A stretch of DNA of 64,000 bases, from the NCBI RefSeq assembly GCF_007786445.1, contig NZ_VNJI01000003.1:124001-188000 (forward strand). Direction: 5' to 3'. Within the stretch, counting starts at the first letter, position 1. Every line of letters begins with the position of its first letter. Below, one piece after another: positions 55,828 to 64,000 of this stretch. Below the pieces are notes generated by a model, which was not told where the DNA came from, ran no database searches, and was given only the letters and a program-made list of their open reading frames with translations. A program made the position numbers and the translations under genes. This DNA comes from Paenibacillus cremeus. Its GTDB lineage: Bacteria; Bacillota; Bacilli; Paenibacillales; NBRC-103111.

Positions 55828-56445
55828 CTACGGATTAGAGATGGACGCACCGAAGCGGCCCTCGTGCAGCAGCTCGGCCAGAGGCTTGCGGCTGCTCGGT
55901 TGCTCGCGCGCCTGCAGCGCCTCCGGCAGCGCTTCGCGCTCGCCACGGTAGCCGATCGCAACGACCGCGTGCAACGCGTAATCGGCCGGCACGCCCAGAG
56001 TCTCACGTGCCTTGTCGCGCTCAAAGCCGCCCATAGCATGTGCGATCAGCCCTTGGCGGCCCGCTTCCAGTGCGAGGTAGCCCCAGGCGGCGCCGGCGTC
56101 AAATGCGTGCGAGCGGCTCTCGGCACCGCGCGAGTTGATCATGGCCGAGGCGACGAGCACGAGCACCGGAGCTTTGCTGCACCACGCGGCGTTGCTCGGC
56201 GCGATAAACGACAGGAACGTCGCGCGGTCCTCCATCGTGCGGGCGATAATGTACCGCCACGGCTGCTCGTTGTTGCCGGAGGGTGCCCAGCGCGCCGCCT
56301 CGAACAGGCGGTACAGTGCCTCGTCCGGTACCGGCTTCTCCTTGAAGCTGCGCGGCGACCAGCGGTTCAGAAATTGCGGGTCGATCTCGTGGTCGGCATG
56401 CCGGTGCTCGGTCGCCTCGGATGTTACAGATGAATGATAAGTCAT
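55828..56445 (-). CDS. Nitroreductase-family FMN oxidoreductase
   Basis: A 205-residue flavoprotein that reduces nitro compounds, quinones or similar with NAD(P)H. The FMN-binding N-terminus has LNRWSPRSFKEKPVP and ARWAPSGNNEQPWRYIIART; the C-terminal site is LGVPADYALHAVVAIGYRGE. ATG 56445 follows AAGGAGAGACC. The gene is markedly richer in G and C, especially at third positions, than its neighbours (for example the DUF421 and SASP genes). This suggests acquisition from a higher-GC relative. Substrate unknown. Confidence 0.92.
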   Translation of the reverse strand: MTYHSSVTSEATEHRHADHEIDPQFLNRWSPRSFKEKPVPDEALYRLFEAARWAPSGNNEQPWRYIIARTMEDRATFLSFIAPSNAAWCSKAPVLVLVASAMINSRGAESRSHAFDAGAAWGYLALEAGRQGLIAHAMGGFERDKARETLGVPADYALHAVVAIGYRGEREALPEALQAREQPSSRKPLAELLHEGRFGASISNP

Positions 56446-56669
56446 TATGGTCTCTCCTTATGCTTTTTATTTTAAGTTTGCTTACTTTATATTAGCGAAT
56501 TATTAGAATGAAGCCAAGGGGGGCATACAAAGAATACCAGCAGGGCAATTTGACGAAATTAAGCACGGGTTATTGATATGATTCAGTGGAATCCCTAATG
56601 AAAGTTCCCATTTATGGTAAAAATAATCGTGTCAACAAGTGGTTGTCATCAGAGGGGGTATGAGTCTTT

Positions 56670-57257
56670 ATGGATCTTGAGTGGGGGATCTTATTAAAAA
56701 GCGCAATTGTCGTGATCACTGGTGTATTTCTAGTCCGTCTGTCAGGACGGAAATCTATTTCTCAGATGACCGTCGCTACAACCGTAGTCATGATCGCGAC
56801 TGGAGAACTATTAGCCCACAGCATTGTTGGACAGGAAATTTGGCGCTCCCTTGCTGCAGTCGCAGCGTTTCTGCTTACTTTGCTCGTTCTAGAATGGTTA
56901 ACCTTGAAATCAGACCGGCTTCAATGGTTGATAGCAGGCAAACCTGTGAAAGTTATTGAGGACGGAAAAGTCGACTTAATGCAGCTTAGAAAGCTTAGGA
57001 TGACGATTGAACTTCTTGAAATGAGACTACGGCAAGAAGGTATTAGCAGCATGTCCGATGTTAAGAATGCCACAATTGAGATCAATGGAGAGCTCGGATA
57101 TGAGCTGGTAAGGGAAAAGCAATCTCTGACGGTTGGAGAATTTGAAAAGTGGATGGAACAATGGTTACGTAATCCGGAGCCACCACCAGCTGATGTCTCG
57201 TCTCCATCGATGTTTTCCACTCGGGTGCTATTAGACCATCCTAAAAACCTACAATGA
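56670..57257 (+). CDS. DUF421-family membrane protein (YetF-like)
   Basis: A 195-residue protein with three N-terminal helices (about 8-28, 35-55, 60-80) and a cytoplasmic YetF-type C-terminal domain. FLVRLSGRKSISQMTVATTVVMIATGELLAHSI is the conserved R-x-x-G-K/R-x-x region of the family, and KPVKVIEDGKVDLMQLRKLRMTIELLEMRLRQEGI is its soluble core. Related proteins (YetF, YdfS) support germination-related or membrane processes in spores. ATG 56670 follows AGAGGGGGTATGAG at some distance. Confidence 0.88.
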   Translation: MDLEWGILLKSAIVVITGVFLVRLSGRKSISQMTVATTVVMIATGELLAHSIVGQEIWRSLAAVAAFLLTLLVLEWLTLKSDRLQWLIAGKPVKVIEDGKVDLMQLRKLRMTIELLEMRLRQEGISSMSDVKNATIEINGELGYELVREKQSLTVGEFEKWMEQWLRNPEPPPADVSSPSMFSTRVLLDHPKNLQ

Positions 57258-57333
57258 TGCTGTAATAAAATCATCGGAACCTGACCGATTTGATGTAAAA
57301 TAAAAAAAACGCATTCTAGGAGGAACTTCGTAC

Positions 57334-58221
57334 ATGAACAATAAGCAGATGGAACGAATTCGCACGGGTCAAGGGTTCATTGCAGCGCTGGACCAAAGCG
57401 GAGGGAGCACGCCGAAAGCGCTTCAGCAATACGGCATCAAGCCGAGCCGTTATTCTAGCGACGAAGAGATGTTTTCCCTGGTGCATGAAATGAGGACTCG
57501 CATCATCAAGAGCCCTGCATTTGACGCGAAATACATCCTCGGGGCCATTCTGTTTGAGAACACCATAGACCGAAAGATTGATGGGATGTTTACGGCCGAC
57601 TACTTGTGGGAGAAGAAAGGGATTGTGCCTTTTTTGAAGGTTGATAAGGGGCTGGCAGAATCCGACAGCGGCGTGCAGGTGCTTAAGCCGATTCCCGATC
57701 TGGAAGGTTTGCTCCGGCGGGCGGTCGAGCGCAATGTCTTCGGAACGAAGATGCGTTCGGTCATTCATGAGGCGAATCCGGAAGGTATTCGCAAGGTAGT
57801 GGAGCAGCAATTCGAGCTTGGTAAGCAAATTTGGTCTATGGGACTTGTCCCCATAATCGAGCCCGAGGTCGATATTAACAGCTTGGACAAGCGGGAATCG
57901 GAACGGATCTTGAAGGACGAAATCTTCAAACAGCTGTCAGCTCTTGCACCCGATGTGACCATTATGCTGAAAGTCTCGATTCCAACCGAGGACGATTTCT
58001 ACCGTGATTTGATGGCGGAGCCGCACGTCGCTCGGGTCGTCGCACTGTCCGGCGGGTACAATCGAGAGGAAGCCAACGAGCGGCTGGCCCGCAATCATGG
58101 CTTGATCGCCAGCTTCTCCCGTGCCTTGGCGGAAGACCTGTCTGATCAACATTCAGACGAACAGTTCAACGAGATGCTGACCCGTTCCATCCAGTCCATC
58201 TACGCGGCGTCGATCACCTAA
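57334..58221 (+). CDS. Class I fructose-bisphosphate aldolase
   Basis: A 295-residue Schiff-base aldolase that splits fructose 1,6-bisphosphate into dihydroxyacetone phosphate and glyceraldehyde 3-phosphate, matching the FdaA/Fda enzymes of Staphylococcus in length. Conserved blocks are GFIAALDQSGGSTPKALQQYG (phosphate site), FLKVDKGL (Lys), VPIIEPEV (Glu) and IMLKVSIPTEDDFY, where the Lys likely forms the Schiff base; ALSGGYNREEAN binds the phosphate. TAGGAGGAACTTCGTAC precedes ATG 57334. It stands alone, not linked to the uronate operon. Confidence 0.94.
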   Translation: MNNKQMERIRTGQGFIAALDQSGGSTPKALQQYGIKPSRYSSDEEMFSLVHEMRTRIIKSPAFDAKYILGAILFENTIDRKIDGMFTADYLWEKKGIVPFLKVDKGLAESDSGVQVLKPIPDLEGLLRRAVERNVFGTKMRSVIHEANPEGIRKVVEQQFELGKQIWSMGLVPIIEPEVDINSLDKRESERILKDEIFKQLSALAPDVTIMLKVSIPTEDDFYRDLMAEPHVARVVALSGGYNREEANERLARNHGLIASFSRALAEDLSDQHSDEQFNEMLTRSIQSIYAASIT

Positions 58222-58263
58222 TGCAAGCGATAGCGGAGCCCGCGCTCGCGAGATTAAAAACAA

Positions 58264-58300
58264 AAAAAGCACTGGCTCAGCGCCAGTGCTTGAATTATTT
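58264..58300 (-). terminator. Terminator between convergent genes
   Basis: Perfect 10-bp stem AAGCACTGGC (58267-58276) with GCCAGTGCTT (58282-58291). The minus-strand tail is T7, so it chiefly ends the 58295 gene; the plus-strand tail (GAATTATTTT) is weaker. It overlaps the end of that gene by a few bases. Confidence 0.85.
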
Positions 58301-59206
58301 TGCTTCCTCTTGGTGAACGGATGGGCTTAATGCGTATAGCGTAGTCCGCAACGCAGTAGAGAGATCCTCCGTTTTTTCCCAATAAATTGTATTTAATTGA
58401 TTCGTTAGTCTAGGCAGTGCTTCCCGCAGGCTGTACGGTATGGTGCTGATAACATGAATCCCTATCCCTAATGCATAGCCAGCGGCAAAACACCCCCTAG
58501 AGGTATCATCAGACAAATCTGCGACTAACAGCTTGCACTCTGAAATGAGTTCTAAGCTTTCATTTAAATTCGATGTCTCTACAAAACGGGCGTGAAATCC
58601 GTATTGCTTCAATAAAGGGGGGACTAAGTCCCGCCATATTTGCTGCAAGGATGTTTTGTGCAGCAATATCACACATGGCTCCGGTGCTATTTTTGCCATT
58701 CTTGCCGCAGTTTCGTCCCAGCCGTCTTTAGTGAGCTGAAAAGTGGTTCCGGATCTCTCGATCCATTTTTTATCCCGAAGCCGCTCAATTATATAAACAA
58801 ATTCTTGTAAATTACGTGAATAGGCTAAATTATAATGCTCCGATAGAGGTCGGATGTGTATAGGTTCATCAGGCCCCGTGCATTGCTTATACAAATAACG
58901 AAGTAATAAGTATTCCTTCTCTTCGATCGTCACTGGAATATCCGCAGAGTTGCATATGGTTTCCAGATCCTCAAAAGACACATCAACCTTTTCACCGCAA
59001 ACGGTCGAATTTCTTATATATCCGGAAATGATTGGAAAAGCCTGGCGTGATAAATCTAGAGAAAGGGACGCAAACGATGCATAGCTTTCTACTGTTAGGC
59101 TGTAATTACTTTCAGGGGCGCAGCAGCAACCGGTATAAATTTCCTTTTCGTCCTTTACTTGAAAAGAAACTATTTTGTTGCAAAATAAACAACGTTTTGT
59201 ATCCAT
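58295..59206 (-). CDS. Uncharacterised protein: zinc-ribbon-like N-terminus, winged helix, nucleoside-deoxyribosyltransferase/TIR-like C-terminus
   Basis: A 303-residue soluble protein of unknown function. The N-terminus has a Cys cluster (CLFCNKIVSF...GCCCAPE), likely a metal-binding ribbon. The middle (about 75-165) is helical with a winged-helix-like part (LQEFVYIIERLRDKKWIERS, TFQLTKDGWDE). The C-terminal region (about 175-290) reads VILLHKTSLQQIW, GFHARFVETSNLNESLELIS, CKLLVADLSDDTSRGCFAAGYALGIG. The pattern with VADLSDxxxR.CxFxAGYAxGxG resembles nucleoside 2-deoxyribosyltransferase-like and TIR-like NAD/nucleotide hydrolase folds found in defence proteins. This is pattern recall only. 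GAGGTGAAGAGGA precedes ATG 59206. Confidence 0.6.
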   Translation of the reverse strand: MDTKRCLFCNKIVSFQVKDEKEIYTGCCCAPESNYSLTVESYASFASLSLDLSRQAFPIISGYIRNSTVCGEKVDVSFEDLETICNSADIPVTIEEKEYLLLRYLYKQCTGPDEPIHIRPLSEHYNLAYSRNLQEFVYIIERLRDKKWIERSGTTFQLTKDGWDETAARMAKIAPEPCVILLHKTSLQQIWRDLVPPLLKQYGFHARFVETSNLNESLELISECKLLVADLSDDTSRGCFAAGYALGIGIHVISTIPYSLREALPRLTNQLNTIYWEKTEDLSTALRTTLYALSPSVHQEEAK

Positions 59207-59321
59207 TCCTCTTCACCTCTATCAGTATGATTCGCACATACCGTCTAGTATAAGGGGGCATGAGGTGGCTACCATTATCGCTGCCACGCCCGGGAAATCG
59301 CTGCGCCTGTTCGTGTTTGAA

Positions 59322-60110
59322 CTAAGCGTCGTCCCGTATGGCTAGCAGCGGAAAAAGACGACCGCCTAGAGGTTCTCCTTCCCGAAACGAAATTTCATCC
59401 GTCACGACATGCTTTCGTTCTAGAAATGTTGTGCCATCCGGCATATAAATGATAGCCAGCACCCTTCTCGGCTTATCAGTCTGGTTGGCGAAGGCGTAAT
59501 GGAACGTCAGGCCGTGGTGGAATGTGCAGCTGCCTGCCTTCATCGGTACGACAACAGCCTTTGATGGCTCGTTCCCGTCGTCGGATAAATAATCGAACAG
59601 ACTTTCAGGCTCGGTGAGGCTGATCCCTTTCAGCTTGCCGACATTGTGCGATTTGGGCACGAACATCATGCATCCGTTCTGTTCGTCTACGTCGTCCAGC
59701 GTAATCCAGATCGACAGCGGCCCGGTCTCCTTCATCGGCCAATAGGGGGCGTCTTGATGCCAAGGCGTCGGTTTCGAGTCTCCGGGCATTTTCCACAAGG
59801 CGTGATCGTGAAACAGCCGAATGCCCGAGGCACCTGACAGCTCCAACGCGATTTGCGCGAGGCGCGGATGAAGAACGAACTTGCCCATTGCTGCCGAATC
59901 CCTCCATGTGTTCACCTTCTGATTCAGCATCTTGTAATAGGCGCTGTCCTTGACCCTGGAGAACGACCGCTCGCTGTCGACCGACATTACCTCATCAAGC
60001 GCTTCCCGAAGCTCGGCCAACTCCTTCTGCGACAGCATGCTATCGAACTTGACAAACCCATTTTCCCTGTAAAAACAAATCTTTTCCTCCGACACGACTT
60101 GATTAGTCAT
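59322..60110 (-). CDS. Phytanoyl-CoA dioxygenase (PhyH)-family protein
   Basis: A 262-residue Fe(II)/2-oxoglutarate-dependent oxygenase-type protein. The iron-binding His and Asp are in KPTPWHQDAPYWPMKE (HxD) and the distal His in FHHGLTFHYAFANQT, with the 2-oxoglutarate Arg in DKPRRVLAIIYMPDG. AAAGGAGC precedes ATG 60110; the frame extends upstream without family residues. It diverges from the AraC gene at 60286, which may control it. The substrate is unknown; relatives hydroxylate lipids, amino acids or secondary metabolites. Confidence 0.9.
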   Translation of the reverse strand: MTNQVVSEEKICFYRENGFVKFDSMLSQKELAELREALDEVMSVDSERSFSRVKDSAYYKMLNQKVNTWRDSAAMGKFVLHPRLAQIALELSGASGIRLFHDHALWKMPGDSKPTPWHQDAPYWPMKETGPLSIWITLDDVDEQNGCMMFVPKSHNVGKLKGISLTEPESLFDYLSDDGNEPSKAVVVPMKAGSCTFHHGLTFHYAFANQTDKPRRVLAIIYMPDGTTFLERKHVVTDEISFREGEPLGGRLFPLLAIRDDA

Positions 60111-60285
60111 TGTTTTCTGCTCCTTTATTTGTTTTGATATAGTTGTACCAAATTGGACTCCATCGGAGCTAGGGCAATCCGCTGTACCATATAGACGATC
60201 TGCTAAATGAAAGGGGATCCGCGCGATATGACCGGTCATCGCATTCTTTATGGCACGCATTATTTCAAGACAGGGGGAGATTGTC

Positions 60286-61047
60286 GTGGATCCGAACGAA
60301 TGGATGAAGCGTGCTATGGAACGCAAGCACAGCGGCTATATCTATCAGTATTATGAGTCGGAGAAATATATTAAATTAGCCCTTGAAAAAGGGGATATTC
60401 ATTTAATACGAGATGTATTGCATAAGTATAAAATATCCGGGCAGCCGGACCGTATGTCTAAGGAGGAAGCGATTTTCAATGACCGCGCCAATGTCATTCG
60501 CTTCATCGACACCGCTATGCGTGTTGCCATTGATCATCATGTGGATAGTGAAAAAGCCTGCGCGCTAGGTGAAATCATCATATCCGATATCAGCACTGTA
60601 ACGGACCGCGTAGAGCTAATCGATGCTCTTGAAAAGGCCATACAGTTGTTTATCCGATTAATCAAAGAGGAGGAGAAGCATGCTTACTCTCTTCACGTAG
60701 AAAAATGTATCCGCTACGTCCAACAGCACATTTTTGATAATCTGAAGGTAAAGGAGCTTGCAATCCAACAGCAGATTAGTCCGGATTACCTATCCAACCT
60801 GTTTTTTTGTGAAACAGGCACTAATCTTTCTACTTTTATCCACAAGCAAAAGATCAAAGAAGCAGAGCTGCTGTTTTTATATTACCCTGCATACTCTATC
60901 AATGATGTGGCGACCATGTTATCTTTCAAGCATCTTAGTCACTTCTCAGCCCTCTTCAAAAGGTATACCGGAATCACCCCTAAAGAATATAAAAACAAAC
61001 ATATTACAACTGCTGCAAAAAACAGAGGGGCTGTCAGGTTAAGGTGA
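60286..61047 (+). CDS. AraC-family transcription regulator
   Basis: A 253-residue regulator. The N-terminal half is helical, without a cupin. The C-terminal double helix-turn-helix has IFDNLKVKELAIQQQISPDYLSNLFF and YSINDVATMLSFKHLSHFSALFKRYTGITPKEYKNKH, the classic end. GTG 60286 follows GGGGAG; the frame is open to 60250. It is divergent from the PhyH-like gene and followed by the GHL6-type gene, both of which it may regulate. The ligand is not known. Confidence 0.88.
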   Translation: MDPNEWMKRAMERKHSGYIYQYYESEKYIKLALEKGDIHLIRDVLHKYKISGQPDRMSKEEAIFNDRANVIRFIDTAMRVAIDHHVDSEKACALGEIIISDISTVTDRVELIDALEKAIQLFIRLIKEEEKHAYSLHVEKCIRYVQQHIFDNLKVKELAIQQQISPDYLSNLFFCETGTNLSTFIHKQKIKEAELLFLYYPAYSINDVATMLSFKHLSHFSALFKRYTGITPKEYKNKHITTAAKNRGAVRLR

Positions 61048-61200
61048 AGGTAATAGAGAGAAGTATAAATCACTTAGGAATATAGTAAGTTATTACAGTT
61101 TTATATAAATATCCTGAAAATGATGATGCTAATATAAAGCTACAAGCAATAGAAAGCGTTTGGACATTGCTTGAAAAACAATTTCAGGATGGTGCTGGAG

Positions 61201-63261
61201 ATGACTTCAGAACGGTTATGGTGGCAAAAGCCGCTTCGGATCATACAGTTCAACTTACAGCAGAAGGACGCCCCCTTGATGGACGCGGAAAAAATTGCGC
61301 GCGAATCGGAAGAGATGGGCGCCAATGTTATTGTAATCAACGCTGGCGGCATCGTGGGATGGTATCCTAGCCAAGTGCGTTTCCATCATGTCAACGAATA
61401 TATGGAAAATGGAAGGGATATTCTGCGTGAAATATTGGATACATGCCATGCTCGAGATATCAAGGTGATTGCCAGATTTGACTTTGCTTTGGCCGAGGAC
61501 TATATCTATCATCAGAACCCTCAATGGTTCGCCCGCAATCCGGATGGAACGGTCATTTCACGGGGGAATGACCGTCCTGGTCTATGGCGGCGGCTTTACA
61601 CGACCTGCATTAATAACGGCTATCAAAATGAGGCGGTAGGCCTCGCCGTACTTAACGAAGTTCTGGACAACTACGATGTTGACGGAATTTTTTGGAACGG
61701 TGGCTACTCTTCGCCTTGTTGGTGTGGTGTATGCCAAGAAAAGTACCTGACCAAATATGGAAAACCCATTCCTGAAAAAGCTTCTGAATTTGAGGCGGAT
61801 TGGTTAGCCTCCTGCAACACGGAGAGTACGCAAAAATATTGGGATTTGATGCGCACAAAGGCTCCGGACAAGCTTTTTACACGCTATTATTTTCCTTTTA
61901 ACCTCGATTTAGGACACAATATGACCTTACCTGCAGATAATATCAATGAGCGAAGCCGGACGGGGAATATGCTTTGCACCGAAGCGCAGGACGTGCTTTC
62001 TAAAGGTCAAAAGAATATCCCAGAATGGAGCGAGCCGGCCATTCGTATGAAGATGGGGCGGACTATGGAGGAGCTGCCTTCTCCGATCGGTATTATCCAC
62101 GCCTGCCCGGGAATGGATTGGCGGCATGTGGGGCTGCCGGTGCCGGAATTCCTTTACTGGTCGGCGCAAATTAAGGCCAATGGAGGGTCGCATTGGTCCA
62201 CGCTTACGGGAATTTGCGACACCATTGAGGATAAACGAATCCTGGACGGCGTTACCCAACTGAACCAGATGATCAAAAAAGTTGAAGATGACATGGATGA
62301 GGCCAAGTGTGCGGCTCAGGTGCTGTTGCTTAGTGACGACGGCACGTACGTCCAAGGTTGGGCAGATGGACTGATCAGCAACCACATTGAATTCGAAATG
62401 ATGGCACATTATCAGCTGGACCTTGAAAAAATGAAACGCTACTCCGTCGTAGTCATACCTAAAGGCTTTGCTTTTCCTGAAGGGGCGAGCAGGTTGTTGG
62501 AGGAATATGTGAGCACTGGCGGGCATCTGATTGTCGAAGGTACTTCCGGTATCGAGCTCAGTCCCGTACTCCACCTGCTCGGAATTGAAGGGCAGATTGT
62601 CTGCAGCGAGCCAATGGTAGCAGCCTATCAGCGGATTGAGCCTGCGGGCAGCGTGCTGCATACCAAGCTCGGGAATACGGGACTAGTTCCGCTTCGCGGA
62701 AAAGTAGGGTTTTGTGTTCCGAAATCGAATACGGAGATCTACACCACCTGGGTTCCCCCTTTTGCTCCTGCAGATTCTGTTGGTGCCCCGCCGGAGAGGG
62801 CCAGCTTGCCGGCAGCTCAAACTCAGGTACCCTTAAGTATGATAAGTAAATTCAAAAGTGGGAAGGTCATGTATCTGGCCTATGAGCCCAGCCGATTGTA
62901 TAGAGAATATGGGCTCAACGACTTCTGTAAATTAATTGGTGCCTATATCGACATCATGTTGGGAGAAAAGAAGCAATTGGAAGTTCATGCCCCTCATGGG
63001 GTACAGATTAGCCTGTTTAAAAAAGACAACCTCTATATGCTGCATTTGGTCAATGGTGTTGGACAACGGCCGATTAAGGAAAGCATTGCCTGCCATAACA
63101 TCAAGTTTTCATTGAAGCTCAAGCCCGGTCAGCAGGTAAATAATGTAGAAGCCCGTATATCAGGCCGACCTGTTCCCTATGAAGTCAGGGATGACGTTTT
63201 AACGGCAGAGCTTGAAGAGTTAGGTGTGTGGGATATGGTCTGCGTTGAGTTCTTGTCATAA
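61201..63261 (+). CDS. GHL6-like / GH42-like predicted glycoside hydrolase
   Basis: A 686-residue soluble protein. The N-terminal TIM-barrel (about 1-250) has ARESEEMGANVIVINAGGIV, VIARFDFALAEDYIYHQNPQWFARN and DNYDVDGIFWNGGYSSPCWC; together this is the hypothetical glycosyl hydrolase 6 (GHL6) pattern. A second region (about 350-520) resembles the glutamine-amidotransferase-like trimerisation domain of GH42 beta-galactosidases (VVIPKGFAFPEGASRLLEEYV, GGHLIVEGTSG). No signal peptide, so it acts in the cytoplasm on imported sugars. I cannot assign catalytic residues or substrate. ATG 61201 is preferred; TTG 61171 and ATG 61189 are alternatives. A terminator follows at 63273. Confidence 0.75.
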   Translation: MTSERLWWQKPLRIIQFNLQQKDAPLMDAEKIARESEEMGANVIVINAGGIVGWYPSQVRFHHVNEYMENGRDILREILDTCHARDIKVIARFDFALAEDYIYHQNPQWFARNPDGTVISRGNDRPGLWRRLYTTCINNGYQNEAVGLAVLNEVLDNYDVDGIFWNGGYSSPCWCGVCQEKYLTKYGKPIPEKASEFEADWLASCNTESTQKYWDLMRTKAPDKLFTRYYFPFNLDLGHNMTLPADNINERSRTGNMLCTEAQDVLSKGQKNIPEWSEPAIRMKMGRTMEELPSPIGIIHACPGMDWRHVGLPVPEFLYWSAQIKANGGSHWSTLTGICDTIEDKRILDGVTQLNQMIKKVEDDMDEAKCAAQVLLLSDDGTYVQGWADGLISNHIEFEMMAHYQLDLEKMKRYSVVVIPKGFAFPEGASRLLEEYVSTGGHLIVEGTSGIELSPVLHLLGIEGQIVCSEPMVAAYQRIEPAGSVLHTKLGNTGLVPLRGKVGFCVPKSNTEIYTTWVPPFAPADSVGAPPERASLPAAQTQVPLSMISKFKSGKVMYLAYEPSRLYREYGLNDFCKLIGAYIDIMLGEKKQLEVHAPHGVQISLFKKDNLYMLHLVNGVGQRPIKESIACHNIKFSLKLKPGQQVNNVEARISGRPVPYEVRDDVLTAELEELGVWDMVCVEFLS

Positions 63262-63272
63262 TATAATAGATC

Positions 63273-63313
63273 AACAAAGAGATTCTGGAAAATTTCCGGG
63301 GTCTCTTTGTTTT
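63273..63313 (+). terminator. Terminator after the GHL6-like gene
   Basis: AACAAAGAGA (63273-63282) pairs with TCTCTTTGTT (63302-63311), with inner CTGGAAA/TTTCCGG pairing, then TTAATT. Confidence 0.75.
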
Positions 63314-63315
63314 AA

Positions 63316-63687
63316 TTACAACCTATCGGCAGTTGTAGCTAGTTTTCTTATTAAAGCGGTTATTACCAAGAGTAAAGGAAGCACAAATTCAATAGTATAA
63401 TTGAAAAAAACATTGGAGGGGAATAAGAGAAGCGGATAATCATTTAGCCTAGACCATTGGGCGGATCCAAGCGCAAGGGCATAATAATAAACCGAAAGTT
63501 TCAAAAAGGCCCCGGCCACCCAAAGAGCCATCACAACCGACTCCAAACGGGTCAAGAAATTGCCTATACTGATATAACTTGCAGCGCCGATAGCCGGATA
63601 CGTCAGCGACGATGTGATGTTACCGAATAATAATACATTAATGGTTAGCTGCCGCTGGCGGCTTTGGCGACTCAGCGAGCTGCTCAC
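63316..63687 (-). pseudogene. C-terminal fragment of a GerAB-type germination permease
   Basis: About 110 residues of the B-subunit family: YPAIGAASYISIGNFLTRLE, SVVMALWVAGAFLKLSVYYY, LLLFPSNVFFNYTIEFVLPL. These match the last three or four helices of a ~365-residue GerAB-type protein. No N-terminal part exists upstream. The first 20 residues are not family-like, and there is no ribosome binding site. It probably remains from a lost receptor operon. Confidence 0.8.
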
Positions 63688-63770
63688 CGGTGTAAAACTC
63701 GATTAAACAAAAAAGTTAGCATATTTGATATCAGAATTGAAAGACTATAAGGACAGAGGTGAGAAATACC

Positions 63771-64000
63771 ATGAAAGTTGTTGGTTTAGGATCACAGCGA
63801 TTGAAAGTCAGCCAAGAAGGCTGGCTGTAGGGGAATGAGCACATACATTTACGGACCAAGCGATGATAAAGAAAGCTTGGCTACGCTGCATCGGGCAGTC
63901 GAACTAGGCGTAACGTTCTTTGACACCGCAGAAACCTATGGAATGGGGCACAACGAAGAATTGCTTGGCCGCGCGTTCGCTGGTTATACGTGAGCGTGTA
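63771..64000 (+). pseudogene. Aldo/keto reductase, broken by frameshifts and cut by the right edge
   Basis: ATG 63771 follows AGAGGTGAGAAATACC. The first 19 codons (MKVVGLGSQRLKVSQEGWL) end in TAG at 63828; the frame should continue with GMSTYIYGPSDDKESLATLH in another frame, so about two bases are missing near 63820-63828. A second shift occurs near the end, where GYT is followed by TGA while the next frame gives RERV. The catalytic FFDTAETYGMG motif (Asp, Tyr) is intact. Two lesions within 200 bases suggest a real pseudogene. Confidence 0.75.

Noticed and set aside
55807..56433. 208-codon plus-strand frame opposite the nitroreductase gene
   Set aside because: A shadow frame produced by the high third-position GC of the real minus-strand gene.

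Overview
The window looks like a chromosomal segment of a spore-forming, low-to-mid GC Gram-positive bacterium, most likely Paenibacillus or a close relative. The evidence is a GerA-family germination operon, an alpha/beta-type small acid-soluble spore protein, a sporulation-type PAS histidine kinase, LutABC, LplB/YtcP-type sugar permeases, strong AGGAGG ribosome binding sites and U-tailed hairpin terminators. I found no rRNA, tRNA, CRISPR array, insertion sequence, integrase or origin.

Layout. 0-6.4 kb: a peptide transporter cut by the left edge, a K+ uptake subunit, a cation diffusion facilitator, a NagZ-like lipoprotein, a frameshifted SDR and thiM. 6.5-11 kb: a rifamycin phosphotransferase with an unusual face-to-face promoter region, then an APH-fold kinase. 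11-15.9 kb: small hypothetical genes, a DUF2975/XRE pair, a DUF7002-like protein and the NAD(P)HX repair enzyme Nnr. 15.9-21.9 kb: a germinant receptor operon (A-C-B order) and a Tet(M)-like ribosomal protection GTPase. 22-25 kb: a broken MFS pump, an isochorismatase-fold protein, a TetR regulator with a palindromic operator, and a tetR remnant. 25-34 kb: a sensor kinase, a WGxxGxxG-type surface protein, a polysaccharide deacetylase, a Rieske oxygenase, a sulfatase, a MATE pump and an aldo/keto reductase. 34.5-36.1 kb: a decay zone with remnants of VOC, Ger(x)C, CBO0543 and SDR genes around one intact CBO0543 gene.

36-50.7 kb is the metabolic core. It holds a D-2-hydroxyacid dehydrogenase, an AEC transporter, a PL7-type lyase lipoprotein, an AraC regulator, and then one long operon: GntR, two Gfo/Idh/MocA oxidoreductases, UxuA, UxuB, two ABC permeases and a solute-binding lipoprotein. 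A third Gfo/Idh/MocA gene converges on it. Together these suggest capture of a uronate-containing oligosaccharide and its conversion through fructuronate and mannonate to 2-keto-3-deoxygluconate, without a uronate isomerase in the window.

50.9-64 kb: a Bcr/CflA pump, lutABC (lactate oxidation), an SASP, a GC-rich nitroreductase, a DUF421 protein, class I fructose-bisphosphate aldolase, an uncharacterised zinc-finger plus nucleotide-hydrolase-like protein, a phytanoyl-CoA dioxygenase-like protein divergent from an AraC regulator and a GHL6-like hydrolase, and a GerAB fragment and broken aldo/keto reductase at the right edge. Gene loss by point indels is a recurring theme. The most interesting non-coding feature is the opposed promoter and antisense RNA upstream of the rifamycin phosphotransferase gene.
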